A stretch of DNA of 64,000 nt from assembly GCA_016744295.1 (NCBI GenBank), contig JADGEQ010000011.1:1-64000 (forward strand). Reading direction: 5' to 3'. Source of the DNA: Desulfobacteraceae bacterium (GTDB lineage: Bacteria; Desulfobacterota; Desulfobacteria; Desulfobacterales; Desulfobacteraceae). This document shows positions 19,203 to 27,893 of this stretch, in pieces. A model generated the notes under the pieces. It was not told the origin of the DNA and made no database searches. It saw nothing but the letters and a program-made list of their open reading frames with translations. How positions within the stretch are numbered: position 1 is the stretch's first letter; each line of letters starts with the position of its first letter. The translations under genes were made by a program, and so were the position numbers.

Positions 19203-19807
19203 AGCAAGGAACTTCTTTTCTTTTTACGGGTACTCAACCCAATAATCAATCCGACAATAAAAACGCCGGCACCACTCAGGAACCATAATTTTTCTTCATT
19301 ATTCATGTTTTTTTCAAGGGTAAGGATATGGTCTTTCTGATCCTGGGACTTTCTGGCAAGCTCTTTGTAGCTGGCGTTTAATTTTAGAAAATCAGCAGAT
19401 GCCTGCTCCAATTTCTTATATTTTTCCTCAATATCCACCAGAAGATCATTTTTTTCAGCCAGAACACGTTTTTTTTCCACGGCCTCTTCAAGAACAGATA
19501 CCAGTCGTCCATTTTCCTTTTGTAATTGCTTTACCAACAGTGTCTGGGGAACAGCCTCTGTGAGAAACCGTGACAATACCCAGCCGCTTTTATTATCCTG
19601 GGTCTTCACATGGGACCAGTCCTTCTGGTATTCGATGGTCTCAAGCTTTGAACCGGAAGTGAGCATGGCAACGATCTTGTGCTCGACACCAGGGCCCGTC
19701 CGCATGGTTATCTTTGTAATACCGGTGACATAGATATCCTTGGCTGCCAGGGGGCCTGCCCATACCAAAAGACAGATAAAAGCCAGAATTATCATCATTT
19801 TTCTCAT
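19199..19807 (-). CDS. Exported SH3-domain, coiled-coil, membrane-anchored protein (TIGR04211-like)
   Basis: Protein of 202 residues with an N-terminal signal peptide (about 1-22, ending LAAK), a bacterial SH3 domain (about 25-85, YVTGITKITMRTGPGVEHKIV), a long coiled coil (about 92-172) and one C-terminal transmembrane helix (about 175-192) with a basic tail. This is the YgiM-like architecture, of unknown function, found in many proteobacteria and thought to act at the envelope. It overlaps nadB by 4 bases, an unexpected operon partner. Confidence 0.8.
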   Translation of the reverse strand: MRKMMIILAFICLLVWAGPLAAKDIYVTGITKITMRTGPGVEHKIVAMLTSGSKLETIEYQKDWSHVKTQDNKSGWVLSRFLTEAVPQTLLVKQLQKENGRLVSVLEEAVEKKRVLAEKNDLLVDIEEKYKKLEQASADFLKLNASYKELARKSQDQKDHILTLEKNMNNEEKLWFLSGAGVFIVGLIIGLSTRKKKRSSLL

Positions 19808-19874
19808 ATTCGTTGGTTCTCCCTTAAATTTATCTTTTTTCTGATCTATCCATTATCACTGGATATTCTCTTAA

Positions 19875-21194
19875 TCAACCCCCTTTACAATATTCATATT
19901 GATTTTGGATATTAATTTTTACCTTCATCTTCTCAAATAACCGAATCAACCCGTATCGGGTTCGATCCAAAAAAATAAACTCCGGGTTGATACCCGGAAT
20001 GTGGCGACGAAATTGATGCATTCTCATTCCGATCTGCCGTCCCTTTTCCATAAAATCTGGGTTGGCCCCAAAATCGAATTGGGCGTTCCTGAACAAATGA
20101 CTGAACCAGTCACCAATATCCATGAACACCGCCACCATCTTTTCTGAAATATCTGCATCAAGGGTTGGCGTTATAAATTTCATCTGGGTCAGCAGTTCTT
20201 GATATGCTGCTCGATTACGGCTTCCCCCAAGGAAAACAAGGCGTTGATACAGGGCAACAAATCCGGGATCAAAGGAGCGGACACAACCAAAATCCAGAAG
20301 ACTTACCGAAAGGTCCGGGGATACCAGAAAATTGCCGGGATTGGGATCGGCATGGATGAGGTGAAGTTCATAAAACCCCTTCACAAAAATATCATTGAGG
20401 GTCTGTGCCACAAGGGTTTTACTATCCTGGTCGGGATTTGTGTCCAGCCATTCATTGAGCACCATTCCCTCCATACAAGACATGGTCAGCACGTGGGAGG
20501 TGCTCAGTTTTGTTTTCACCTCTGGAATCCGCACCCGGGGATGATTTAAAAATTTTGAGAAAAAGAGAATATTTTTTGCCTCTTTCCCATAATCGGTTTC
20601 AGCCAGAAGAACCTGTTCAATCTCATCCAAGGCAATTTTGATAAGCTCAAACTCGGCCATGGGTTTTAATATGGTTTTCAACAAACGGATATCATTGGAA
20701 ATTGTCTGGGCAATGTCCGGATACTGAATCTTAACGGCAAGGGTATCATTTTCCCTTGAACGGGCCAGGTGGACCTGCCCCAGACTTGCCGCGGCAAAGG
20801 CCTTGGTGTCAAAACAATGGAAAACGGTTTCCGGAGGAGCGTTAAAATTATTGATGATAATTTTTCTGACCAGGGCCCGGTTGATGGGGGGCACCTGATT
20901 ATAGGACTTTTCAAGCTCTTTTTGAAAACTGTCCGGAAACAGTTCTCGTTCAAAGCTTAGCATCTGGGCTATTTTCAGGGCGGTACCCCTCAGCATGGAA
21001 AGGCCGTTAAACAAAATTTTTGCGTTCTTTTCATCCAGTTTTTGCTTGGAGATCGTCTGGCTTTCCTTTGAAAGAAAGGGCCGTTTTATCAAAAATCCCA
21101 GCTGATTGGTTCCCATCCTGGCGGCTATTTTCCCCGAAGAAAAGCTCCGGTTCATTTTTCCGGTTGGCATGGTATCAGACATCTTATCAGTCAT
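19875..21194 (-). CDS. ABC1/UbiB-family atypical kinase
   Basis: Protein of 439 residues of the ADCK/UbiB family of atypical kinases or ATPases linked to quinone and lipid metabolism. Visible: the N-terminal family segment LRGTALKIAQMLSFERELFP (KxGQ motif here KIAQ), a nucleotide-loop-like AAASLGQVHLARS (about 130-142), the invariant Lys in LAVKIQYP, LIHADPNPGNFLV (catalytic Asp region, about 278-290) and LDFGCVRSF (DFG). The lysine-glycine to lysine-isoleucine change in KxGQ is within the variable position. It overlaps the upstream TetR gene by 8 bp, so the regulator and kinase form an operon. Confidence 0.88.
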   Translation of the reverse strand: MTDKMSDTMPTGKMNRSFSSGKIAARMGTNQLGFLIKRPFLSKESQTISKQKLDEKNAKILFNGLSMLRGTALKIAQMLSFERELFPDSFQKELEKSYNQVPPINRALVRKIIINNFNAPPETVFHCFDTKAFAAASLGQVHLARSRENDTLAVKIQYPDIAQTISNDIRLLKTILKPMAEFELIKIALDEIEQVLLAETDYGKEAKNILFFSKFLNHPRVRIPEVKTKLSTSHVLTMSCMEGMVLNEWLDTNPDQDSKTLVAQTLNDIFVKGFYELHLIHADPNPGNFLVSPDLSVSLLDFGCVRSFDPGFVALYQRLVFLGGSRNRAAYQELLTQMKFITPTLDADISEKMVAVFMDIGDWFSHLFRNAQFDFGANPDFMEKGRQIGMRMHQFRRHIPGINPEFIFLDRTRYGLIRLFEKMKVKINIQNQYEYCKGG

Positions 21195-21924
21195 GACATT
21201 TATCCATAAATTTGCGTTTTATCCCGTGGAGGGTATCCACCCGGTCCTTAACCCGGTCCATTCTCGACAAGATATGGTTTTTGAAAAAAAATATACCAAT
21301 GTCAAAAATCCGATTCCCTAGTCCGGCCCTGATTGAAGCACAGGCCAAATCAATACTTTTATCGATTAGAACAGAAGTTTGCTCAAACTTTTCGGACTCG
21401 TCGGAAAGCCAATAGATAATCAATCCAATATAATATTCCCAAAAAAACTGGATGGTCAGTTCAAGGAACACCTGATCCTCTATTTCACCAGCTTCTATGG
21501 CGGCATCAAATATGTCCCGTACAATGGCAATAAACTTTTCCTTGACCGGTGTCACCCTGCTCTGATGTTGGCTTAGGGTGAAAAAACTCAGTTTAAATGT
21601 TTTGGCCAAAAACTCTCTGTCTGCCAGGAACAGGTCCAGTTTGGTTTCAAAAAAGGTCTGGAGTTGTTCTTGAAATGTAAATTGGTTAAAATCCGAAATC
21701 GTTTTCAATGCCTGGGTTACCTGGTCAAACTTGTTGTCATAATAGGCATACAGGATGGCTTCCTTGGTGGGGAAATAATTATAAATTGTCGCATCTCCCA
21801 CACCTGCCTTCCTGGCAATCTCCCGCATGGTGGCTGATTTTAAATCCTTTGAGATCACCAAATCCACAGTGGCGGCAATAATTTTTTCGTGATTTGCCAA
21901 TTTTTGTTTTTTGCTGATTTTCAT
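21187..21924 (-). CDS. TetR/AcrR-family transcriptional regulator
   Basis: Regulator of 245 residues. N-terminal helix-turn-helix (about 12-58: IIAATVDLVISKDLKSATMREIARKAGVGDATIYNYFPTKEAIL) and a divergent all-helical ligand domain. The RBS GGAGGG precedes the ATG. It is the first gene of an operon with the ABC1 kinase and diverges from fadD across 330 bp, so fatty-acyl or lipid signals are plausible inducers (inference from neighbours). At 245 residues it is slightly longer than a typical TetR protein, mainly through the C-terminal tail. Confidence 0.9.
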   Translation of the reverse strand: MKISKKQKLANHEKIIAATVDLVISKDLKSATMREIARKAGVGDATIYNYFPTKEAILYAYYDNKFDQVTQALKTISDFNQFTFQEQLQTFFETKLDLFLADREFLAKTFKLSFFTLSQHQSRVTPVKEKFIAIVRDIFDAAIEAGEIEDQVFLELTIQFFWEYYIGLIIYWLSDESEKFEQTSVLIDKSIDLACASIRAGLGNRIFDIGIFFFKNHILSRMDRVKDRVDTLHGIKRKFMDKCHD

Positions 21925-22254
21925 GGGCCCTCCTGATTATTACGATTAACCATTTAAAAAAATACTTTATATTTAGATTTAATATAGTGCATTTTTTCAT
22001 AAACAGCAAATCCTATGATATTATTTTTCCTTTTCAAACAAAAATACGATAAAAAAGCATAGAGATCGAAAGATAAAATCGCTTCCAATCCGACATAAAA
22101 GATGTTTTTATTTTATTTTAAAAAAAAGCCTTTCCAAGATCTTAAAGATGCAGGTATAACAAAGTAAACACCGTTTCCTTAAAAAATAGCCATTGATTTA
22201 AACCTGGATTCATCCGGTGCCCGTCAGGGTATCCTCAACAAAAAGGAGAGAACC
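21925..22254. other. Divergent intergenic region tetR / fadD
   Basis: 330 AT-rich bases holding the promoters of two divergent genes. A weak inverted repeat TATATT-N7-AATATA lies near 21970, about 45 bp from the tetR start, and could be an autoregulatory operator. The fadD ribosome-binding site is AAAAGGAGAG (22241-22250). I see no stronger element. Confidence 0.4.
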
Positions 22255-23988
22255 ATGAACGATCAAGCCTGGAAAACCCCCTTTTGGCCTGAAGGTGTGG
22301 CCCATACCGTGTCAGATTATAAATTTCCGGTATTTAAACTGCTGGATGATGCCGCCGAAGCGTATCCGAACAATGTGTTTACAATTTTTAACGGGGCCAC
22401 CAAAACATATGCCCAGGTAAAAGATACAGTGGATCGTATTGCTAATTTTCTTGCCCATAAAGGGATTGAAAAAGGGGACAAGGTGGCTATTTTTCTCCCT
22501 AACCTGCCCCAGTTCCCGGAAATATTATTCGGCATTCTCAAGGCCGGCGCAATTGCCGTAAACTGCAACCCGATTTACACACCCTCCGAGTTGAACCTCC
22601 AGCTCAACAACTCGGAATCAAAAATGGTCTTTTGCATGGACCACCCCATTTTTTATCCCAATACCGTAAAAGCCATTAAAGACACCCAGGTAGGCACAGT
22701 GGTTGTCTGCAACATCAAATCATATCTTCCCCGACTCAAGGGATTTCTCGGGGGACTGCTGGGAAAAATCCCAAAGGCAGCCCACCACGAACCGGGCCAC
22801 CTGATGTTTGATGATATTCTGGCCCAATTTCCACCAACCCCTCCCCAGGTAACCATTGATCCTGAAAATGACACCGCGGTCATGCTCTATACCGGCGGCA
22901 CCACAGGGGTCCCCAAGGGGGCAGAACTCACCCATACCAATTTTACCTACGACGTCATGGCAGGCAGTGAATTTATCCGGTTGGTCCACGAAGAGGGGAA
23001 ACCCCCGGAAAAAATTTATATTGGCGGTTTTCACACCTATCTGGGGGTTTTGCCCTGGTATCACAGCTTTGGTATTACCGTGGCCCTCCTGTCCGCTGTT
23101 GCATCAGCCAGCCGGTTGATCTGCGTCCCGGATCCCAGGGCCGGAGAACCGCCATTCACAGAGGTGCTTAAACTTGTTGAAGCCCACAAGCCCACGATCA
23201 TGCCGGCGGTTCCCACTATTTTTGTGGCATTTACCAACCACCCCCTTTTAAACAAGTATGACCTCTCCTCCCTCATGGGGTGTTTTTCAGGAGGCGCGCC
23301 CCTTCCGCCGGAGGTCTGCCGACAATTTGAAGAAAAAACAGGATCCATCATATTTGAAGGATATGGTCTCACAGAAACAACCCCGGTGGTCAGCGTCAAT
23401 CCCACCAACAGAGAAACCCGGAAAATTGGCTCCATTGGTTTTCCTTTACCCGGCACTGACGTTAAAATTTTGAACCTTACAGACCCGACTATTGAGCTGC
23501 CCACGGGGGAAGATGGAGAGGTGGCTGCATGCGGACCCCAGGTCATGAAGGGCTATTGGAAACGGCCCGACGCCAATGATGAGGTGTTTGTTACCATTGA
23601 CAACAACCGGTATTTTCTCACCGGTGATATCGGCCACATTGATGACGACGGATATATCACCATCACAGACCGAAAAAAAGATATGATCATTGTGGGGGGA
23701 TTCAATGTCTACCCCAGGGAGGTGGAGGATATCCTCTATACCAATCCAAAGGTTGAACTGACAGCGGTTGTGGGCATCCCCGATGCCAAAAGCGGAGAAA
23801 GTGTCAAGGCTTTCATCAAGCTCAAACAAGGAGAGACCGCCACCACAGAAGAAATCAAGGCCTTTTGCAAGGAGAATATGGCCGGGTATAAACAGCCCCG
23901 GCAGATTGAATTCAGGGATGAAATCCCCATCTCCAATATCGGCAAGGTTTTACGCCGGGTATTAAGGGACGAGGAGATTCAGGGCTAG
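22255..23988 (+). CDS. fadD: Long-chain fatty-acid CoA ligase
   Basis: Adenylate-forming enzyme of 577 residues activating fatty acids to acyl-CoA. ATP-binding P-loop YTGGTTGVPKGAELTH (about 213-228), FEGYGLTETTPVVS (about 362-375), the hinge motif YFLTGDIGHIDDDGYITITD RKKD region (about 460-485), and the catalytic Lys in ISNIGKVLRR near the end. Normal length. It diverges from a TetR gene that may regulate it. A strong hairpin follows 15 bp after the stop. Confidence 0.92.
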   Translation: MNDQAWKTPFWPEGVAHTVSDYKFPVFKLLDDAAEAYPNNVFTIFNGATKTYAQVKDTVDRIANFLAHKGIEKGDKVAIFLPNLPQFPEILFGILKAGAIAVNCNPIYTPSELNLQLNNSESKMVFCMDHPIFYPNTVKAIKDTQVGTVVVCNIKSYLPRLKGFLGGLLGKIPKAAHHEPGHLMFDDILAQFPPTPPQVTIDPENDTAVMLYTGGTTGVPKGAELTHTNFTYDVMAGSEFIRLVHEEGKPPEKIYIGGFHTYLGVLPWYHSFGITVALLSAVASASRLICVPDPRAGEPPFTEVLKLVEAHKPTIMPAVPTIFVAFTNHPLLNKYDLSSLMGCFSGGAPLPPEVCRQFEEKTGSIIFEGYGLTETTPVVSVNPTNRETRKIGSIGFPLPGTDVKILNLTDPTIELPTGEDGEVAACGPQVMKGYWKRPDANDEVFVTIDNNRYFLTGDIGHIDDDGYITITDRKKDMIIVGGFNVYPREVEDILYTNPKVELTAVVGIPDAKSGESVKAFIKLKQGETATTEEIKAFCKENMAGYKQPRQIEFRDEIPISNIGKVLRRVLRDEEIQG

Positions 23989-24002
23989 GCCCCGGAACAA
24001 AC

Positions 24003-24032
24003 AATCCTCACCCGGCATCCCGGGTGAGGATT
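24003..24032. terminator. Bidirectional terminator-like hairpin between fadD and tcdA
   Basis: Perfect 13-bp stem AATCCTCACCCGG / CCGGGTGAGGATT with a 4-base loop. It starts 15 bp after the fadD stop and overlaps the last codons of the convergent tcdA gene, so it can serve both directions. No long T run follows, so the termination call is inferential. Confidence 0.65.
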
Positions 24033-24748
24033 CCAATGGCCTCGGCAGCCACGGCTAGCCCAAACACCCCGGGAACCCAGGGAATGGTGCCGATGGGAGG
24101 ACGGAATCTCCCGTGGTCGGACAAACCGTCCACGGCATCACTGGCCTCATAGGGCTCCTTGTTCAGGGCTTTTTCAATGGAATAAACACAGCGAACACCT
24201 TCATAGACTCCCCTGCGGTGCAATCGCTGGCGGACCACCCGGGCCAGGGGGCAGACACAGGTCTCGGAAAGATCCCCGGTTTTGATCATGGCGATATCGG
24301 TCTTTCCCCCTGCCCCCATGCTGGAAACCACGGGCAGCCCCAGTCCCAGGGCCCCAAAGATCAGGTTAACCTTTGAATTGAGCCCGTCAATGGCATCCAC
24401 CACCACATCAATATCCCGGGACAAAAGTTCGGTCAAACTATCGGCATTGACAAAGGTGTCGTGAACATCCACCTCACAAAGGGGGTTGATATCTTGAACC
24501 CTTTCCCGGGCAAGTTTCGCCTTTCTCCTGCCAATGGTGGAATTGAGCGCATACAGCTGGCGATTGATATTGGAAGCATCCACACGATCAAAATCCACCA
24601 GGCGCAAATATCCTATCCCGGTCCGGGCCAGGGCTTCGGTGGCAAATGACCCCACCGCTCCCAGACCGAATACTGCAACCCGGGCATGCTTAATCTTCTC
24701 CATGGCTCCAGATCCCATCAACTGTTCTGTGCGGGCAAACTGATTCAT
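24008..24748 (-). CDS. tcdA: tRNA threonylcarbamoyladenosine dehydratase (TcdA/CsdL, ThiF superfamily)
   Basis: E1-like ATP-dependent enzyme of 246 residues forming cyclic t6A37 in ANN-decoding tRNAs. Nucleotide-binding VFGLGAVGSFATEALARTGI (about 29-48), LVDFDRVDASNINRQ (about 53-67), and DAIDGLNSKVNLI (about 116-128), all as in TcdA. Length fits the family (about 240-270). The last codons form one arm of a terminator hairpin. A tatD-like gene lies 45 bp upstream on the same strand. Confidence 0.92.
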   Translation of the reverse strand: MNQFARTEQLMGSGAMEKIKHARVAVFGLGAVGSFATEALARTGIGYLRLVDFDRVDASNINRQLYALNSTIGRRKAKLARERVQDINPLCEVDVHDTFVNADSLTELLSRDIDVVVDAIDGLNSKVNLIFGALGLGLPVVSSMGAGGKTDIAMIKTGDLSETCVCPLARVVRQRLHRRGVYEGVRCVYSIEKALNKEPYEASDAVDGLSDHGRFRPPIGTIPWVPGVFGLAVAAEAIGILTRDAG

Positions 24749-24793
24749 AGGCTTCCTTTATATTTTCTTAAATACACCCTAGGGCAAACTTCT

Positions 24794-25597
24794 TTAGGGT
24801 AAAATTGATTCAAACAGGGTTAAGCTGTTATTATACGCATGGTTTACAAATTCTTCAAACCCCATACCCGCTCTTTTAGCCGCAATTTGTGCAATGGCAG
24901 GTAAATTTTTGGGCTCATTCAACCTTTTTTTTTTACTATTTTTGTTACCTGAAATTAAAAGCGTTGGATAAAGATCCGGGGTGTCGGTTTCAAGGACGAA
25001 CCGGTCCCTTGACACAGCCCCCAGCGCCCGCACTACTTTTTTGGCATTGGGCCGGGTCACGGCTCCTGAAAAGGAAAGGTACAAGTTATGGCGCTCAAGC
25101 AAAGGGATCATGTCCGGTGATCCGGAATAGGAATGAATCAGCCCCGGGGTTTTTAAGGGGCCTGATTTTTTCAGCAGATGGATAAAGGTATCCCAGCCCT
25201 TTCGGATATGGATATTTATCGGCCTTTCAAGCTGTCTGGCAAGGTCCAGGTGATGGGAAAAAACCCGGATCTGAAGATCCTGGTCCGCTCTTTTATCCGT
25301 AAAATCCAACCCGGTTTCACCAATGCCCGATCCTTCGGCAGTCAAAAAAGTTTCAAGCCTCTTTTGCCAGTTTTCAGACAGGCTGTCAAGAAACCAGGGA
25401 TGAATGCCAAAACAGGGAATCACAGCCCCATGGTCCCTGGCAAGTTTTGCAGTCTTGCCAAAATTTTCTTCCCTGGTGGCACAGGAGACCATGTAAAGGA
25501 CCCTCTCTTTTTTGGCCCGGCCCACAATATTGGGAACCTGTCCATAAATTCTGTCATCATGGAGATGACAGTGGGAATCAATAAACACCTCTGTCAC
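24794..25597 (-). CDS. TatD-family metal-dependent hydrolase/DNase
   Basis: TIM-barrel metallohydrolase of 267 residues. Metal ligands: DSHCHLHD (about 7-14), the Glu in GIGETGLDF (about 91-99), His in NIHIRKGWD and IHSYSG, Asp in LETDTPD (about 203). Family members are 3'-5' exonucleases or D-aminoacyl-tRNA-type hydrolases; the activity here is not determined. It lies between purF-like (52 bp upstream) and tcdA in one orientation. Confidence 0.88.
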   Translation of the reverse strand: MTEVFIDSHCHLHDDRIYGQVPNIVGRAKKERVLYMVSCATREENFGKTAKLARDHGAVIPCFGIHPWFLDSLSENWQKRLETFLTAEGSGIGETGLDFTDKRADQDLQIRVFSHHLDLARQLERPINIHIRKGWDTFIHLLKKSGPLKTPGLIHSYSGSPDMIPLLERHNLYLSFSGAVTRPNAKKVVRALGAVSRDRFVLETDTPDLYPTLLISGNKNSKKKRLNEPKNLPAIAQIAAKRAGMGFEEFVNHAYNNSLTLFESILP

Positions 25598-25649
25598 CCC
25601 CTTTCTGCTTTTTTTACGGTTACGCTCCCTTCCTCGTGATAACTATAAA

Positions 25650-27053
25650 TTAGTAATAACTGGAATTATCCCAGCAATGGGTACATAGTTTTTCCTTGGG
25701 AAGCCCTATGGCCGCCACCAGATCCGCAAGCTTTTGATACCGCAGGCTTGTCAGCCCCAACCGTTCGCCAATGTGGGCAATCATGGCCTGGTGCTTTTCA
25801 GATCCATCAACCGCATATTGGGTCAGATCAATATCTTCGGTTCCCTCAATATGATAAATGGCTTTACGTCCGGCCAGATCCAGGGTGGATCTGGAGGTTG
25901 AAAAATTCAAAAACTCACAGGGATGAATCAAACAGGGGCAGGCAATGCGCATGTGAACCTCTTTTGCCCCGTATTCATAGAGGATCTGGGTATTGTCCTG
26001 GAGCTGGGTTCCCCGTACCACGGAATCATCACAAAAGAGAATCCTCCGGTCCTGGATAATTTCCCGGATGGGGATAAGCTTCATCCGGGCCACAAGATCC
26101 CGCATGGACTGGTTCTGGGGCATGAAACTTCTGGGCCAGGTGGGGGTGTATTTCACATAGGGCCGCATATAGGGCAATTTGCTTTCATTGGCAAATCCTA
26201 TGGCATGTCCTATTCCTGAATCAGGAATACCTGCCACAAGATCCACCGGTTCCGTCTCGTTTCGTGCCAGGGCAGCCCCGCAATTATAGCGGACCTGTTC
26301 CGTATTAATGCCCTCATAGGAAGAAACCGGATAGCCATAATATACCCACAAAAAAGAACAAACCTGCATCTTTTCACCGGGGGCCTGCACCTGCTCCATT
26401 CCCTCGGGGGTTATCAGCATAATTTCACCGGGTCCCAGATAGTATTCCACCTCAAAGCCCAGATTGGAAAAGGCGCTGGATTCGGAACTGGCGGCAAAGG
26501 CATTCTCCCGCTTTCCAATAACAACAGGGGTCCTTCCCAACCGATCCCGGGCGGCAAATATACAGGATTTGGTCAATACCAGCATGGAACAGGACCCCTC
26601 AATCCTGTCCTGGGCATTTTTGATTCCCTCTTCAAAGGAGGGGGCCTCACAGATCAGGGTGGCCACAAGCTCGGTGGGGTTGATATCCCCCTGGCTTGTT
26701 TCGGCAAAATGAACATTCCGGTCAAAGGCCTCCTTTGCCAATTGGGCCATATTCACAATCTTACCCACCGTAACCAGGGCAAATGTTCCCAAATGACCAT
26801 GGATGATAATGGGTTGGGAATCGGTATCCGAGATGGTGCCAATCCCCATATTACCGGTCAACCCGTCAATGTCCGCCTCAAATTTTGACCTGAAATAGGC
26901 ATTTTCTAGGCTGTGAATAGACCGCTGGAACCCGTCCTTTCCCACCGTTGCAAGCCCGCCCCGCTTTGTTCCCAAATGAGACAAATAATCGGTTCCGTAA
27001 AAGAGCTCCTTATTACATGCCTTGGTTGCCGCACATCCGAAAAAACCGCCCAT
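25650..27053 (-). CDS. purF: Amidophosphoribosyltransferase-like protein lacking the N-terminal nucleophile Cys
   Basis: PurF-type protein of 467 residues: N-terminal class II glutaminase fold followed by a type I phosphoribosyltransferase domain. The PRPP loop ILFCDDSVVRGTQ (about 339-351) is intact. Cysteines matching the [4Fe-4S] ligands of Bacillus-type PurF are kept (VCSFLWVYY, IACPCLIHPC, and CTHC near the C-terminus). Ordinary PurF starts Met-Cys-Gly, with Cys1 as glutaminase nucleophile; here the start is MGGFFGC, so that Cys is Gly. I recall similar MGGFFG-type homologues in Bacteroidetes, so this is a known sequence variant of uncertain role. It may use free ammonia, or have another function. 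RBS AGGAAGG supports the start. Confidence 0.85.
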   Translation of the reverse strand: MGGFFGCAATKACNKELFYGTDYLSHLGTKRGGLATVGKDGFQRSIHSLENAYFRSKFEADIDGLTGNMGIGTISDTDSQPIIIHGHLGTFALVTVGKIVNMAQLAKEAFDRNVHFAETSQGDINPTELVATLICEAPSFEEGIKNAQDRIEGSCSMLVLTKSCIFAARDRLGRTPVVIGKRENAFAASSESSAFSNLGFEVEYYLGPGEIMLITPEGMEQVQAPGEKMQVCSFLWVYYGYPVSSYEGINTEQVRYNCGAALARNETEPVDLVAGIPDSGIGHAIGFANESKLPYMRPYVKYTPTWPRSFMPQNQSMRDLVARMKLIPIREIIQDRRILFCDDSVVRGTQLQDNTQILYEYGAKEVHMRIACPCLIHPCEFLNFSTSRSTLDLAGRKAIYHIEGTEDIDLTQYAVDGSEKHQAMIAHIGERLGLTSLRYQKLADLVAAIGLPKEKLCTHCWDNSSYY

Positions 27054-27189
27054 GGTACTTACCTTCCTGTTGTATAAAGTTAATTAAATTGAATCTTAGA
27101 TATTTGCAATACCATATTATCTGATAAAAAAAATAGAACAATATTAAAACCCATTTGCCTTAATACCGACAAAACCGCCAGCCTGCCCA

Positions 27190-27789
27190 TCAATGATTCC
27201 CCCCTGATCCCAGGCCGCTATTATTATCCGTATTTTCTTTTCCCAAAATACTATTAAAACTAAATCCCCGGTCAATCGCTGCAAGCCCATCAGAAACTGT
27301 CTTTGAAAGTGCCGGTATATCTTCATCTGAATATAAAACGTACCGCATCAGAGTTTCAGCAGAGGTTTGTTTATCTTTGTACTGGGCATACATCGCAAAA
27401 GTAAGTGCTGCGATTCCCGTAACTGTGGTCTGAACAGTGGCGGATTTCACCCATTCCCATTTACTCAGTTTCCCCTTAAAAATACTACTTAAAGCCGGCC
27501 ATACAAGTACCGCCAATCCAAACCCTACGGAAAAAAAGAAAAATATTTTGTTTAAAAGAGCATAGCTTCTGGCTTTTATATAAATGTCATACATAAGCAC
27601 ATATTTTTTTTCAGCCTCAATTTTATTTGAAACCACAGCATCTTTGACTGTTTCTGCATAACGAATCATGAAAGATGCGCTTGTTTGGTTTGGTTTAAAA
27701 ACGTCGTCCCTTCCTAGGTATTTACAAAGGATAACACCACCGATAAGCACAAAAAAACCAAGCAGCACAATTGATAACTTCTTTGACAT
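27190..27789 (-). CDS. Hypothetical membrane protein
   Basis: Unrecognised protein of 199 residues with three predicted membrane segments: about 5-24 (SIVLLGFFVLIGGVILCKYL), about 81-101 (IFFFFSVGFGLAVLVWPAL) and about 121-139. A roughly 55-residue soluble region lies between TM1 and TM2. The C-terminal 45 residues are polar and end in a Gly/Ser/Asn-rich tail. The RBS AAGGAGTT precedes the ATG. A second unknown gene lies 104 bp upstream on the same strand. It could be a small envelope or toxin-immunity-type protein, but nothing shows this. Confidence 0.6.
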   Translation of the reverse strand: MSKKLSIVLLGFFVLIGGVILCKYLGRDDVFKPNQTSASFMIRYAETVKDAVVSNKIEAEKKYVLMYDIYIKARSYALLNKIFFFFSVGFGLAVLVWPALSSIFKGKLSKWEWVKSATVQTTVTGIAALTFAMYAQYKDKQTSAETLMRYVLYSDEDIPALSKTVSDGLAAIDRGFSFNSILGKENTDNNSGLGSGGNH

Positions 27790-27893
27790 GTTAACTCCTT
27801 ATGGGTTTGGTTTGAAGACCCTTTGCTATACATTTGAAAAAGCTGCCTAAAAACTAACAGAATATTGTGAAAAAATCATAGGTTAACCACCAT

